Of a stretch of DNA of 64,000 bases, positions 17,604 to 26,894 are shown piece after piece. Numbering within the stretch: the stretch's first letter is position 1; the number at the start of each line of letters is the position of its first letter. Both the position numbers and the translations under genes were made by a program. The DNA is from an uncultured Paludibaculum sp. (GTDB lineage Bacteria > Acidobacteriota > Terriglobia > Bryobacterales > Bryobacteraceae), in contig NZ_OY762268.1 in NCBI RefSeq assembly GCF_963665245.1, positions 310,001 to 374,000 of the forward strand. The letters run 5' to 3'. The notes beneath the pieces are model-generated. The model ran no database searches, was not told the origin of the DNA, and saw only the letters and a program-made list of their open reading frames with translations.

Positions 17604-18731
17604 ATGGAGGCCCGGACAGCTCAGCTCACGACGACAGATCATTTGACAGCGGCGCATCCGGAGCAGGGGAAGAGCACACGGCTCGTCAGCCTCGACGCGT
17701 ACCGGGGTTTCATCATGCTGCTGCTCGTCTCCTCGGGCTTCGGCCTGAGCGTCCTGAAATCCTATCCCGGCTGGCAATGGCTCGCCACGCAGGTGGACCA
17801 TGCCGCCTGGGAAGGCTGCACATTCTGGGATCTCATTCAGCCTGCGTTCACCTTCATGGTGGGCATGGCCATGCCTTTCTCACTGGGTCGGCGTCTGGCG
17901 GCCGGCGATACCCCGATGCAGGTATTCCGGCATGTGGCCTGGCGGGCGCTGATTCTGATCGCGCTCAGCAATCTCTTTTCGAATTGGGGCGAGCAGCCCG
18001 GGCAGCTGAAGTTCCAGCTCATCAACGTGCTCAGCCAGATCGCCTTCGGCTACGTCCTGTGCGCCCTCATCCTACGCCTGCGCTTCCGCCTGCAGGTGGT
18101 CGCGGCCGTCGTCCTGATCGCCTTCCATTGGGCTCTCTTCGTGGCATTCCCAGGTCCTCAGGGACCCTGGTCGCAGACCGGCAACATCGGAGCCGTCATC
18201 GACCTGAAGGTCCTCGGCTACAACTACTCCGGCGACTACACCACCATCAACTTCCTGGGCAATGCGGTCACCATCCTCTTCGGGTGCTGGGCCGGCCTGC
18301 TGATGCAATCCGCCCGCACCCACGTGGAAAGGCTGAAGATTCTGGGCGCCGCTGCTGCCGCCGGTCTGGTCCTGGGCCTCGCGCTGCAGCCCTTGGTTCC
18401 AATGGTGAAGCGGCTCTGGACCCCCTCCTTTCTTTTCTTCAGCACAGGCTGGGTGGTCCTGATGCTCATCGGCTTCTATTGGGTCATCGAGGTGAAGCAG
18501 CAGAGGCGCTGGACCCTGCCGTTCCTCGTCCTGGGCATGAACTCGATCTTCGTCTACTCCCTGGGCCAACTCGGCCTCTCCGCTTGGCTCAACCGCGGCC
18601 TGGCGTCCTTCACCGGTAATTTCGCGTTCCTGGGCCAACTCGGCGCAATTCCACAAAGAGTGCTCGTCCTGGCCGGCCTCTGGTCTCTCTGCTACTGGCT
18701 CTACCAGCGCCGGATCTTCATCAAGATTTAG
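17604..18731 (+). CDS. DUF5009/acyltransferase-3-like membrane protein
   Basis: 375 residues from the ATG at 17604, preferred because a perfect AGGAGG lies 6 bases upstream; the frame opens 14 codons earlier without one. About ten membrane helices are visible. The opening RLVSLDAYRGFIMLLLVSSG matches the SLDxxRGxxM signature of the heparan-alpha-glucosaminide N-acetyltransferase-like DUF5009/DUF1624 group, followed by HAAWEGCTFWDLIQPAFTFMVGMAMPFSL. In known relatives, conserved His residues move an acetyl group from cytoplasmic acetyl-CoA to an extracytoplasmic sugar amine. It leads a co-directional run with a bicupin and an enolase-superfamily enzyme, consistent with sugar handling. Acceptor sugar unknown. 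Confidence 0.85.
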   Translation: MEARTAQLTTTDHLTAAHPEQGKSTRLVSLDAYRGFIMLLLVSSGFGLSVLKSYPGWQWLATQVDHAAWEGCTFWDLIQPAFTFMVGMAMPFSLGRRLAAGDTPMQVFRHVAWRALILIALSNLFSNWGEQPGQLKFQLINVLSQIAFGYVLCALILRLRFRLQVVAAVVLIAFHWALFVAFPGPQGPWSQTGNIGAVIDLKVLGYNYSGDYTTINFLGNAVTILFGCWAGLLMQSARTHVERLKILGAAAAAGLVLGLALQPLVPMVKRLWTPSFLFFSTGWVVLMLIGFYWVIEVKQQRRWTLPFLVLGMNSIFVYSLGQLGLSAWLNRGLASFTGNFAFLGQLGAIPQRVLVLAGLWSLCYWLYQRRIFIKI

Positions 18732-18820
18732 CGCCGGCGCATTGCCATCCGTCAATAGGAGCTCTTTCCCCGAAACAAACCCAAACGGGCATAGAATGGT
18801 CGCCGAGGCAACGCCTGTCC

Positions 18821-19687
18821 ATGCCCCGACATCTCCTCCTGCTCCTTCTCAGCGCGACGGCCGCGCTGGCCGCCGACCCCACCTTCCTCAAGCGAAACGC
18901 TTCCTCGATCCAATCACAGCCGGATGACCTCACCCGGGGCATGGCCGGAGCTTTATACCGCCCGCTCTTTGGTGCCGGCGACCCACAGGCCAGATCCCTC
19001 AAGAGCGTCGCCCGGTATGGCGAATTTACCTTGGATTCCGGCACCCGCTCCGCCCTCGTCTCCTACCCGGGCGAGGAGCAGATCTACTTCATCCTCTCCG
19101 GCACGGGCACTGTCCTCTGCGACGATGTGCGCCAGCCGGTCAAGCCCGACGACTTCCTCTACCTGCCGCCTAACTCGCGCCACGGCGTTGTCAACGACTC
19201 GTCCGCTCCGCTCCGCCTGCTCGTCATGGGCTTCCGGATCCCGGCCGGCGCACGAGTCCCTCCGGCCTCGAAACTCATGATCGCCAATACCGCCGACGTC
19301 CCCCTGCAGCAACTCGCCGGCCACGGCCCCACCACCCAGTTCAAGCTCCTCATGGGTACCACCGAGAGCACGCGCGACAAGCTCCCCGCCGCCAGCCAGA
19401 TGACCAGCCTCTTCCTCATGGACTTCGCCCCCGGCGGCACCAACATCCCCCATCACCACGAAATGGAGGAGGAGATCTATTTCATCCTGCGGGGCAGCGG
19501 CGAGATGGTTGCCGGCGGCGGTATCGACGGCAATGAAGGCCGCCATGCCACCATCCAGGGCGACGCCTGGTTCCTGCGCCTCAACACGACAGTGGGCTTC
19601 TACAGCGGCGCCAAGTCCGGTGGTGCCCACGATCTCATCCTCGCCGTCCGCTCCTCATTCCCGTTTCCGCCTGCCCGGCGGCCCTGA
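18821..19687 (+). CDS. Secreted bicupin protein
   Basis: 288 residues with a signal peptide (MPRHLLLLLLSATAALAADP). Two cupin folds are visible: the first around YPGEEQIYFILSGTGTVLCDD ... FLYLPPNSRHGVVND, the second around IPHHHEMEEEIYFILRGSGEMVAG. The second has the full HHxE metal-binding set, while the first has lost the early His pair (YPGEEQIY) but keeps a late His. Cupins bind a divalent metal and act as sugar isomerases, dioxygenases or binding proteins. It lies 89 bases after the DUF5009-like gene and 29 before the enolase-superfamily gene, probably in one transcript. Function beyond the fold is unknown. Confidence 0.85.
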   Translation: MPRHLLLLLLSATAALAADPTFLKRNASSIQSQPDDLTRGMAGALYRPLFGAGDPQARSLKSVARYGEFTLDSGTRSALVSYPGEEQIYFILSGTGTVLCDDVRQPVKPDDFLYLPPNSRHGVVNDSSAPLRLLVMGFRIPAGARVPPASKLMIANTADVPLQQLAGHGPTTQFKLLMGTTESTRDKLPAASQMTSLFLMDFAPGGTNIPHHHEMEEEIYFILRGSGEMVAGGGIDGNEGRHATIQGDAWFLRLNTTVGFYSGAKSGGAHDLILAVRSSFPFPPARRP

Positions 19688-19716
19688 AACCGAGACAAAG
19701 AAAGGATCCACGCACG

Positions 19717-21081
19717 ATGTCCCGCTCCCGCCTCTCCCGCCGCCAGTTGCTCGCGGCCGCCGCTCTGCCCGGTCTCTTCCGCATGACCGAGGGTGCCGCC
19801 ACGGCCCAAACCCTTAACAGGAGCTCCGCACCCAGCCAGTTGAAGATCACCGACATGCGCTTTGTCCTGGTGGCCTCCAACTACGACTACCCCATCATCC
19901 GCATTGATACCAACCAGGGCGTCTATGGCTTGGGCGAAGTTCGCGACGCGGGCAGGGAAGGCACAGCCCTGGTCCTCAAGCCCCATCTCATGGGTCGCAA
20001 CCCGCTTCAAATCGAACCCATCCTCGATAGCGTCCGCAACTTCGCCAGTCAGCAGCGCATGGGCGGAGGCTACTCCGCCATCGACATGGCCCTCCACGAC
20101 ATCGCAGGTAAGGTCTACAACGTCCCGGCCTGGCGCTTGATCGGTTCGAAATATCGCGACTCCATCCGCGTCTACTGCGACACGGACCAAAGCAGAGATC
20201 CGAAGATCTTCGCCGAGCGCCTCCGAAAGCGGAAGCAGCAGGGCTTCACCTTCTTCAAGATGGACCTTGGCACCAGTCTCGTCGCCGACCGGCCCGGCGC
20301 CGTCAATAGCTACAACACAGCCACACCGAAGGGCCTCGGGTATCTCTGTGAGTACGTCCAGGCCATCCGCGACCAGATCGGTTGGGACGCACCCCTGGCC
20401 ACCGATCACTTCGGACCGCTCAACCTCAACGACTCCATCCGCTACGCCCGCGCCTTCGAACCCTACAATCTCGCCTGGGCGGAAGACATGATCCAGGTGG
20501 GCCACCTCGGGGCCGGTGGTGACGCACCGAAGAACTGGCGCGCTTACCGCGAACTCTCTGAGGCCACCGTCACGCCCATCGCCACCGGCGAAAGCCTGTT
20601 CGGCCTCGAGGAGGGCTTCAAGGCCCTGATCGACAACCGTGCCGTGGACATCATCCATCCTGATCCGCTTACTTCCGGCGCCATTCGCGAGACCAAGCGC
20701 ATCTGTGACTATGCCTCCATGAACGGCGTCCAGACCGCCATCCACTTCGCCGGCTCGCCTGTAGGCTGCCTCGCCTCTGTCCACATGGCCGCCACGCTGA
20801 AGGACATGCTGGCCATGGAGAACCATGCCGTCGACATCCCCTGGTGGGGCGACCTCGTCACCGGCCCGTCGAAACCCATCGTCGATCGTGGCTACATCAA
20901 GGTGCCCGACACGCCAGGCCTCGGCGTGGAACTCAACGAAGCAGTGGTGAAGGAGCACATCCGCAAAGGCGGCTACTTCGAGCCCACCCCGCAGTACGAC
21001 GACTACATCCTCGATCGCTTCCGTCTCGGCGGTCCGTATCCGCACCTCGACGAAAACGGCAACCCTGTGGTGAAACAGTAA
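19717..21081 (+). CDS. Tat-exported mandelate racemase/muconate lactonizing (enolase superfamily) enzyme
   Basis: 454 residues with a twin-arginine signal (SRLSRRQLLAAAALPGLF). The MR/MLE layout is intact: capping domain, Lys-x-Asp in GFTFFKMDLGT, a metal-ligand Asp and nearby His in LATDHFGPLNLND, a Glu in NLAWAEDM, a Glu in IATGESLFGLEEG, and a late His in AIHFAGSPVG. The DxH spacing resembles the galactonate/mannonate dehydratase branch, so a sugar-acid dehydratase is the most likely activity; this is inference. An AAAGGA Shine-Dalgarno precedes the ATG. The gene ends 4 bases from the convergent beta-helix gene. Confidence 0.88.
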   Translation: MSRSRLSRRQLLAAAALPGLFRMTEGAATAQTLNRSSAPSQLKITDMRFVLVASNYDYPIIRIDTNQGVYGLGEVRDAGREGTALVLKPHLMGRNPLQIEPILDSVRNFASQQRMGGGYSAIDMALHDIAGKVYNVPAWRLIGSKYRDSIRVYCDTDQSRDPKIFAERLRKRKQQGFTFFKMDLGTSLVADRPGAVNSYNTATPKGLGYLCEYVQAIRDQIGWDAPLATDHFGPLNLNDSIRYARAFEPYNLAWAEDMIQVGHLGAGGDAPKNWRAYRELSEATVTPIATGESLFGLEEGFKALIDNRAVDIIHPDPLTSGAIRETKRICDYASMNGVQTAIHFAGSPVGCLASVHMAATLKDMLAMENHAVDIPWWGDLVTGPSKPIVDRGYIKVPDTPGLGVELNEAVVKEHIRKGGYFEPTPQYDDYILDRFRLGGPYPHLDENGNPVVKQ

Positions 21082-21085
21082 AGCG

Positions 21086-24000
21086 CTACTTCGTTCGGAT
21101 CGAGTACAGGCTCGACTGCGTCAGCACGAACAGCGTCCTGCCGTCGGACCCACCGAAGACCAGATTCACCGGGCGCTCCGGCACGCGGATGACGTCAATC
21201 AGCTTGCCAGCCGGCGTGTACACGAATACCTGCCCGGCGGCCAGATAGACGTTGCCCGCACGATCCTGCGTCAGGTTCTCGCCGCCCTGCTCGACGAACG
21301 TCCGCAGTTCGCCCAGCGTTCCGTCGGCGTTCACGTTGCCGCGATAGGTCCGCTGGTCCGACTCGTTGGTGACATAGAACGGCCGGCCGGCCTCGGCCTT
21401 CACCAGCCCGTAGGCCTGCAGGATGTACGCCCACTTGTAGCCGAGATACGCCGGACCCTGGACGATCACTTCGTCGGAAGGAATGAATAGGCTGCCGTCG
21501 GGCGAGACATACTGATGCTTCGTCCGCGTCGTTACCACCTTCCGGAACATCTGGTCGAGCGTGACGTACTCCAGTTTGTCGGTGTCGAGAGTATTCGTGA
21601 AATCTCCGTTCACCCAGTAGTTCACCGGCAGCACGGCCGCCGCGCCCGCTCGCTCCTGGGCCGGTTGTGGCTCCAGCACTTGCACCTCGTCTTCCGGTCC
21701 ATCGGGCTTGAACGCATACACCGCCATGCTGCTGCCGCCTGAAGACATCACAATCAGGTTGCCCGCCTTGTCGAACACCAGATTCACCGGATCCAGCGGG
21801 CTGTCCCGCACAACCGCCAGGCTCTTCTTCTCCGGAGCCCAGCGGTAGATCCGGTGCCAGTGCGCATCCACGAAGTAAAGGCGCCCGGCCGCGTCCACCG
21901 CTCCGCCGGCGGCGTTGTAGAATCCGCCCGCCAGCCTCTCCACCCTTGCGCCCGCTGCCACCACGGTGGTGGGATACGGCGCTGGAGCGGCGGGCTTCGT
22001 CCCTGTCCAATCCAGGAACGCGAACTCCCTATCTCGAACTTCCGCCTTCAACACCGGATCCCAGATGCAAGTCCCGTACGACACCTTGCCCTGCCGCACG
22101 TACTGACGGCACCCGTCCTTCTCGGTACACTGCATCAGCGAGCTGTTGTTGTCGACGTGGATGTTCCGGAACCGGATGTTGCTCGACTCCGACACGCTGA
22201 TTGCGTAGGGGAATGGGTGATAGCTCCGCACCACGCGGTACCCATGGAAGTTCGCGATCGTCAGGTTCTTCGACCGGCTGATCTCCAGCGCCGACGCTGA
22301 CTCGCTCTCGCCGCGCTCTCCCTCCGTCTGCAGCGCGTAGAAATCCCAGTTCTCTACCTGGTCGATCTTCACCTCCGTCCGTACGTGGTGCTCACTCGAT
22401 ACCTGGTACACCATGCCCGGAGTCTTCGTGTCCGACACATACAGGCCCGTCTGCGCGAACGTGCTCGGCGTCCACAGATTCGAGAACGTGCCGCCTCCAC
22501 CATGCGTCACCCACAGGCTGGGATACTGGCCATCCCAGCGCCTCCGCGGATCCGGATCGGCGCTCAGATTACTGTTGTACGGCTGCTCCCGCTTACCCGA
22601 GGGGCCGCGTGTGCCATGCCCGCCCAGAAACCGCACGTCGTCCATCTGCGAGTCTTTGCCCGCCATCCACATTGCGCCCACGGCGCGGCTGTTCGCGCCG
22701 CCCGTGTACAGGCCAATGCCCGTGACGAGATTCTTCCCACCCCGCGGGGCCAGCAGCAACGGTTTCGGGCCGCCTGGGCCTTGGAACGCCGCCGTCCCGT
22801 CTATAACGTCCAACTGCGTCTCGTCCGGATGTAGGCCAATCAGCACGCTGTCCGGCCGCAGTGTGATCGTGCCGCTCACCACGTAATGGCCCATGGGGAT
22901 GTAAATCACGGGATTCTCGTTAATCGCCTTCTGCAGCGCCGCCGTTTCGTCGGTCACCCCGTCTCCCTTCACGCCCAGCGACTTCAAGTTCACCCACTGT
23001 TCCATCGCCGGCAGGCCCTTGAGCGCATCCGCACCCGTGGCGGGCATCGACGGCAGGGTCGCGGCGTCATAGACGGTCTTCACCAGGCCCACCGCTTCCG
23101 CGCCCGCCAGTGCCAACCCATGCGATAGGGACTTCACCTGATAGACTGCTCCCGCGCCCGCCAGTTGCTTGCCGCTCTCGCGAAAGCGCGCAAACACCGG
23201 CACGCCCTGGCACACGCTGCTCTCCACGTTGATCTGCGTCATCCGGCTCTTCTCGTTGCTGATGATCAACGCCGGGCCGCTGATGTTCACAAACCTTGCG
23301 TCCTTCACCCAAAGCTGGTCTGAATAGCCGGTATCGATTGCAATCGCCGTCGGCACGTTGCGGAACTCGCAGTGCACCACCGTCAACTGGGCCTCGTTCT
23401 CGCGGATTGCCGCCTCCCGCTGCCCGTCGAAGGTGGCGTCGATCACCGAGAACTGCCAGGCGGGCGACGGCTTCTTCGTCAGGATTCCGTATCGTCCGCC
23501 GTGGAAATGAACGTCATAGGCAATGTTGCCGGCATCGTGGATCCCTGCCAGGCCCGACCCGAGGTGGAAGTCCATGTGCGCCAGATACCCGTGCTGAGCC
23601 GCATGAAACCGCACGGCCACCGCTGCGGCGTTGTCGTTGCCGATCTCGAAATCGATGTTCGTCATCGCCGAGTAAAAGGTGCCCGGATTGGCGTCCGCAA
23701 TGTTCTTGTTGAAGGGCACTGTGCCCGGCGGAGGCGGCGGCAATCGGAACCCACGCCCTTGCCCTGGCCGCATACCCGCGAAGAAGACCATCGTCGATAC
23801 GCCCTCCTGAAACCCGGGAGTATGATCCGTCAGCACGAACACCGGTCGTTGTTCGCCATAGCCAATCAGGCGGATCGACGGCCAGACATAGATGGTGCGG
23901 GTCAGCCGGTAGCGGCCCTGCGGTATGAAGACGATCCCCTCGCCCGTCGTCTCCTGCACCTTGTCGATGGCCGCTTGCAGGCCGGCGCTATCGTCCGCCA

Positions 24001-24142
24001 TACCATCGGCCCGCACGGCGAACCGGTCCTGGGTCAGATACACCGCCTTGGCATCGTCAGGCCGGGTTCGGAAAACAGAGGCGGCGTTTGCCGGAAGCAT
24101 CAGCCCGCCGAAAATCATTCCAAACAGTATGAATCGCATCAT
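21086..24142 (-). CDS. Secreted double beta-helix (pectate-lyase-3/GH55-like) protein with C-terminal propeller
   Basis: 1018 residues with a signal peptide (MMRFILFGMIFGGLMLPANA). Two pectate-lyase-3-type modules are seen: the first near residue 45 (VRADGMADDSAGLQAAIDK ... FIPQGRYRLTRTI), the second near residue 390 (LGVKGDGVTDETAALQKAI ... YIPMGHYVVSGTI). This two-helix pattern is typical of GH55 beta-1,3-glucanases and related lyases. The last ~270 residues switch to an SMP-30/NHL-like propeller (GGAVDAAGRLYFVDAHWHRIYRW, NLVFDKAGNLIVMSS). GGAG lies about 9 bases before the start. No catalytic residue can be assigned with confidence, so the substrate is open. Confidence 0.85.
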   Translation of the reverse strand: MMRFILFGMIFGGLMLPANAASVFRTRPDDAKAVYLTQDRFAVRADGMADDSAGLQAAIDKVQETTGEGIVFIPQGRYRLTRTIYVWPSIRLIGYGEQRPVFVLTDHTPGFQEGVSTMVFFAGMRPGQGRGFRLPPPPPGTVPFNKNIADANPGTFYSAMTNIDFEIGNDNAAAVAVRFHAAQHGYLAHMDFHLGSGLAGIHDAGNIAYDVHFHGGRYGILTKKPSPAWQFSVIDATFDGQREAAIRENEAQLTVVHCEFRNVPTAIAIDTGYSDQLWVKDARFVNISGPALIISNEKSRMTQINVESSVCQGVPVFARFRESGKQLAGAGAVYQVKSLSHGLALAGAEAVGLVKTVYDAATLPSMPATGADALKGLPAMEQWVNLKSLGVKGDGVTDETAALQKAINENPVIYIPMGHYVVSGTITLRPDSVLIGLHPDETQLDVIDGTAAFQGPGGPKPLLLAPRGGKNLVTGIGLYTGGANSRAVGAMWMAGKDSQMDDVRFLGGHGTRGPSGKREQPYNSNLSADPDPRRRWDGQYPSLWVTHGGGGTFSNLWTPSTFAQTGLYVSDTKTPGMVYQVSSEHHVRTEVKIDQVENWDFYALQTEGERGESESASALEISRSKNLTIANFHGYRVVRSYHPFPYAISVSESSNIRFRNIHVDNNSSLMQCTEKDGCRQYVRQGKVSYGTCIWDPVLKAEVRDREFAFLDWTGTKPAAPAPYPTTVVAAGARVERLAGGFYNAAGGAVDAAGRLYFVDAHWHRIYRWAPEKKSLAVVRDSPLDPVNLVFDKAGNLIVMSSGGSSMAVYAFKPDGPEDEVQVLEPQPAQERAGAAAVLPVNYWVNGDFTNTLDTDKLEYVTLDQMFRKVVTTRTKHQYVSPDGSLFIPSDEVIVQGPAYLGYKWAYILQAYGLVKAEAGRPFYVTNESDQRTYRGNVNADGTLGELRTFVEQGGENLTQDRAGNVYLAAGQVFVYTPAGKLIDVIRVPERPVNLVFGGSDGRTLFVLTQSSLYSIRTK

Positions 24143-24301
24143 CGGGAAACACTCCAGAACTACAGGCGTTTCGATTCGTAGTCATCATATGCCTCGGCAC
24201 GCACCTCCGCGAGCGCTTGATTCGATTCACGCGAGCCCTCGGGACGAGGCCGCGCTTTGGCCCTCCTGCCGGCCCCATTTCCGGCCCCTCTCGGCCAGCC
24301 A

Positions 24302-24331
24302 TTGTGACTTGGTACGGCCGCGGTGTATGGT
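24302..24331 (+). promoter_or_regulatory. Possible sigma-70-type promoter for nagA-like/ROK pair
   Basis: TTGTGA at 24302-24307 and TATGGT at 24326-24331 are spaced by 18 bases, 34 bases before the GTG start and followed by AGGAG at 24351. The match is moderate and the flanking sequence is GC-rich, so this is a suggestion only. Confidence 0.35.
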
Positions 24332-24365
24332 GGACTTTGGGACTCCCTACAGGAGAAATTGATCT

Positions 24366-25388
24366 GTGAATGGTAAATGCTTTCCCTCGTCCTTGCAAGT
24401 GAACGGGGGCCCACTCTTCCACAACGGCGTCTGGTCGGGGTTTGTCGCCTTCGACACACCTGGACTCACGCTGCAGCAACTCGAATCCGTCGCGCAGTAC
24501 TACTACGGCCTCGGCTACGGCTTTGTCTGTCCCACCATGGTGACGGCTAGCCCGGAAGCCTATCAAAGCAATCTGCCCGTCTTCCGTGCCGCCCGCGACC
24601 ATGCCTGGGGGCAGGGCATTCTTCCGCCCCACCTCGAGGGCCCCTTCCTCGCGCCGGAGTGTATCGGCGCTCACAATCCAGCACTGCGCCGCGACCCCAC
24701 CGTCGAGTTCGCCGCCAAGCTCATCGAATGGTCCGGCGGCTTCATCGGCTGGCTCACCATGGCCGCGGAACGCCCGGGGGCCGTCGACGTCATCCGCTAC
24801 CTCACTGCTCAGGGCGTCAGCGTCAGCCTGGGCCATGAGAATCCAGGTGTCGAGCACATCCAGGCGGGCATCGCCGCCGGGGCCAGAGGCTTCACTCACG
24901 TTCTCAACGCGGCCACGCGCGACAAGTTCGGAGCCAAGGATCTGCGCATGATCGCTCAGTTCACAGAGCGCCGCGCGTGGTCGATGATCATCCCCGACTC
25001 CATCCACGTGCCGCCGTACGCGGTCCAGCTCATGGTCGATGGCAAGGGGCCCGACAAGGTCATCTTCGTCGCCGACGAGAGCCCCGTCATCGGTGCGCCC
25101 GTGCCCAGCACCCACGAGTTCTGGGGCCACACCTTTGAAGTGCGTCCCGACGACGCCGGCCGCGTCCGTTCGTTCGACCTCAGCGGCTCCTGCACTTCGT
25201 TGATTGAGTGCATGAACCTGGCGCTGCAGTGGGGCATCCCCAGCGAGACGGTCGAACGAGCTGTCACCACCAACCCGGCCGCGTTCCTCAAGCCCGCCCT
25301 CGATCGCTTCGACATCCACCTCGACCAGACGCCCAAGCACAGCCCCGGGGTTGTGTTGAGCAACGGCGCCTACACACCTGCGAACTAA
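24366..25388 (+). CDS. N-acetylglucosamine-6-phosphate deacetylase-like amidohydrolase, N-terminally short
   Basis: 340 residues starting at GTG, with AGGAG 10 bases upstream. NagA hallmarks are in order: PPHLEGPF (metal Glu), VSLGHENPG (metal His), FTHVLNA (metal His), IIPDSIHVPP, and IFVADESP with the catalytic Asp. NagA removes acetate from GlcNAc-6-P in amino-sugar catabolism. Typical NagA (~380-400 aa) begins with half of a beta-sandwich domain; here the protein starts directly at the first barrel strand (SLQVNGGPLF), so that part is missing. It precedes a ROK-like sugar kinase by 15 bases, which supports an amino-sugar or sugar-phosphate pathway. Confidence 0.82.
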   Translation: MNGKCFPSSLQVNGGPLFHNGVWSGFVAFDTPGLTLQQLESVAQYYYGLGYGFVCPTMVTASPEAYQSNLPVFRAARDHAWGQGILPPHLEGPFLAPECIGAHNPALRRDPTVEFAAKLIEWSGGFIGWLTMAAERPGAVDVIRYLTAQGVSVSLGHENPGVEHIQAGIAAGARGFTHVLNAATRDKFGAKDLRMIAQFTERRAWSMIIPDSIHVPPYAVQLMVDGKGPDKVIFVADESPVIGAPVPSTHEFWGHTFEVRPDDAGRVRSFDLSGSCTSLIECMNLALQWGIPSETVERAVTTNPAAFLKPALDRFDIHLDQTPKHSPGVVLSNGAYTPAN

Positions 25389-25403
25389 CGTGAAGGAGAG
25401 TGA

Positions 25404-26792
25404 ATGGAACTCATCGTTCCAAAAGTAAAACCGGTTCTCGATCCGGAGTTCCGGCCGGCCGCCTTAGCCTGGCGTGCCTTTGCGCACCGCATCGCGGGCC
25501 AATCCCTACCCATCCGGATCGCCGTGGAGCAGAGCAATGGCTCCATCTACGTCTTCGAGCGAGCCATCGACCGCAACACGAGCAGCGACGCCACGGCCGT
25601 CAATCTCCGCTTCCTTGAGCGTGAGGTGAAATTCCTGCTCTGGGCCGTCGGCGGTTTCCGCATCCACATCGATGCGCCCGAAGCGCTGGTGGGCTTTCTG
25701 CGCGACTATATCTATCGCTACTCGCCCAACCAGCTTTTTGATAAGGACGTGATGGGGCCGATCATCTACGGCCGCCCCTTTGAGATCGTCCACGCCGCCG
25801 GAGCCGCTTTCCCGAAGGCCTCCCACGTGACACTGCCCCTCGGCCGTCACACCGGGGGCTGCCGCGTGGCCATCGACAAGGGTGCCTCCGACATCAAGGC
25901 CTACGCCGAGCAGGACGGCAAGACAACCTTTGCCTCCGAGTTCAAATGGGACCCCAAACCGCAAAGCGATCCGGCCTACCACTACGAGCACATTCGTCAC
26001 GCCCTGCGCGCCGCCGCCGCCAGTCTTCCTCGGGTCGACGCCATCGGTGTCAGCTCCGCCGGCGTCTACGTCGACAATGAAGCCCGCATCGCCTCGCTCT
26101 TCCGCGGTGTCCCGCGCGATCTCTTCCAAAGCGAAATCGTGCCCATGTACCACCGGTTTCAGGAGGAGTTTGGAGGGATCCCTGTCGTCGTGGCGAACGA
26201 CGGCTCGGTGTCGGCGCTGGCCGGCTCCATGTCGCTAAACCGCAATCGTGTGTTGGGCCTGGCCTTCGGCAGCAGTCTGGCCGCGGGTTACACCGACGTG
26301 ACGGGCAACATCACCACCTGGCTGGATGAGTTGGCCTTCGTGCCCATCGACATGAACCCGCTGGCCCCCGCCGATGAATGGTCGGGAGACCGCGGCTGCG
26401 GCGTGCAATACCTCTCGCAGCAGGCGGTCAACCGGCTCTTGCCGGCCGCCGGCATCGAGTTCCCGAAGGACATGGGCGTTCCGGAGCGTCTCGAGGGCGT
26501 CCAGGCCCTGATGAAGCAGGGCGATCCACGTCCGCCGAAGATCTACCAGACCATCGGTTCGTACTTCGGCTATGCTCTGGCCCACTACGCTAACTACTAT
26601 GACATCGGAACCGTGCTGGTAATGGGCCGTGTGACCACCGGCGAGGGCGGCGATGTGATTCTGAAGGTGGCGGCGGAAGTCCTGGAGCAGGAGTTCCCCA
26701 ACCTGAAGATCGATGTCCGTCTGCCGGACGAAGCGAGCCGTCGCGTAGGCCAGGCGGCCGCCGCGGCGTCGTTGCCGCAAATTTCCAGGTAG
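25404..26792 (+). CDS. ROK-like sugar kinase with N-terminal extension
   Basis: 462 residues, start ATG with GGAG 5-8 bases upstream. The kinase part begins only near residue 150: CRVAIDKGASDIKAYAEQDG is the phosphate-1 loop (DxGxSD), GVSSAGVYVDNEARI and VVANDGSVSALAGSM supply the sugar-binding/catalytic Asp region, and VLGLAFGSSLAAGYTDVTG the phosphate-2 region. The usual ROK zinc motif CxCGxxGC is absent (DRGCGVQYLSQ at the place). The first ~145 residues have no fold I can name. The protein lies directly behind the NagA-like gene and probably phosphorylates a hexose or amino sugar. Its 3' end is 102 bases from the tandem array. Confidence 0.75.
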   Translation: MELIVPKVKPVLDPEFRPAALAWRAFAHRIAGQSLPIRIAVEQSNGSIYVFERAIDRNTSSDATAVNLRFLEREVKFLLWAVGGFRIHIDAPEALVGFLRDYIYRYSPNQLFDKDVMGPIIYGRPFEIVHAAGAAFPKASHVTLPLGRHTGGCRVAIDKGASDIKAYAEQDGKTTFASEFKWDPKPQSDPAYHYEHIRHALRAAAASLPRVDAIGVSSAGVYVDNEARIASLFRGVPRDLFQSEIVPMYHRFQEEFGGIPVVVANDGSVSALAGSMSLNRNRVLGLAFGSSLAAGYTDVTGNITTWLDELAFVPIDMNPLAPADEWSGDRGCGVQYLSQQAVNRLLPAAGIEFPKDMGVPERLEGVQALMKQGDPRPPKIYQTIGSYFGYALAHYANYYDIGTVLVMGRVTTGEGGDVILKVAAEVLEQEFPNLKIDVRLPDEASRRVGQAAAAASLPQISR

Positions 26793-26894
26793 CGCGGTGA
26801 GGGCGTTCGCGCGCCGGCACAGACGCAAGGGTTCGAGAGTCAAGACGAACTCGGACAGTCGCCATCGTGTGAACGTCCTCCAGCAATCCCAACA

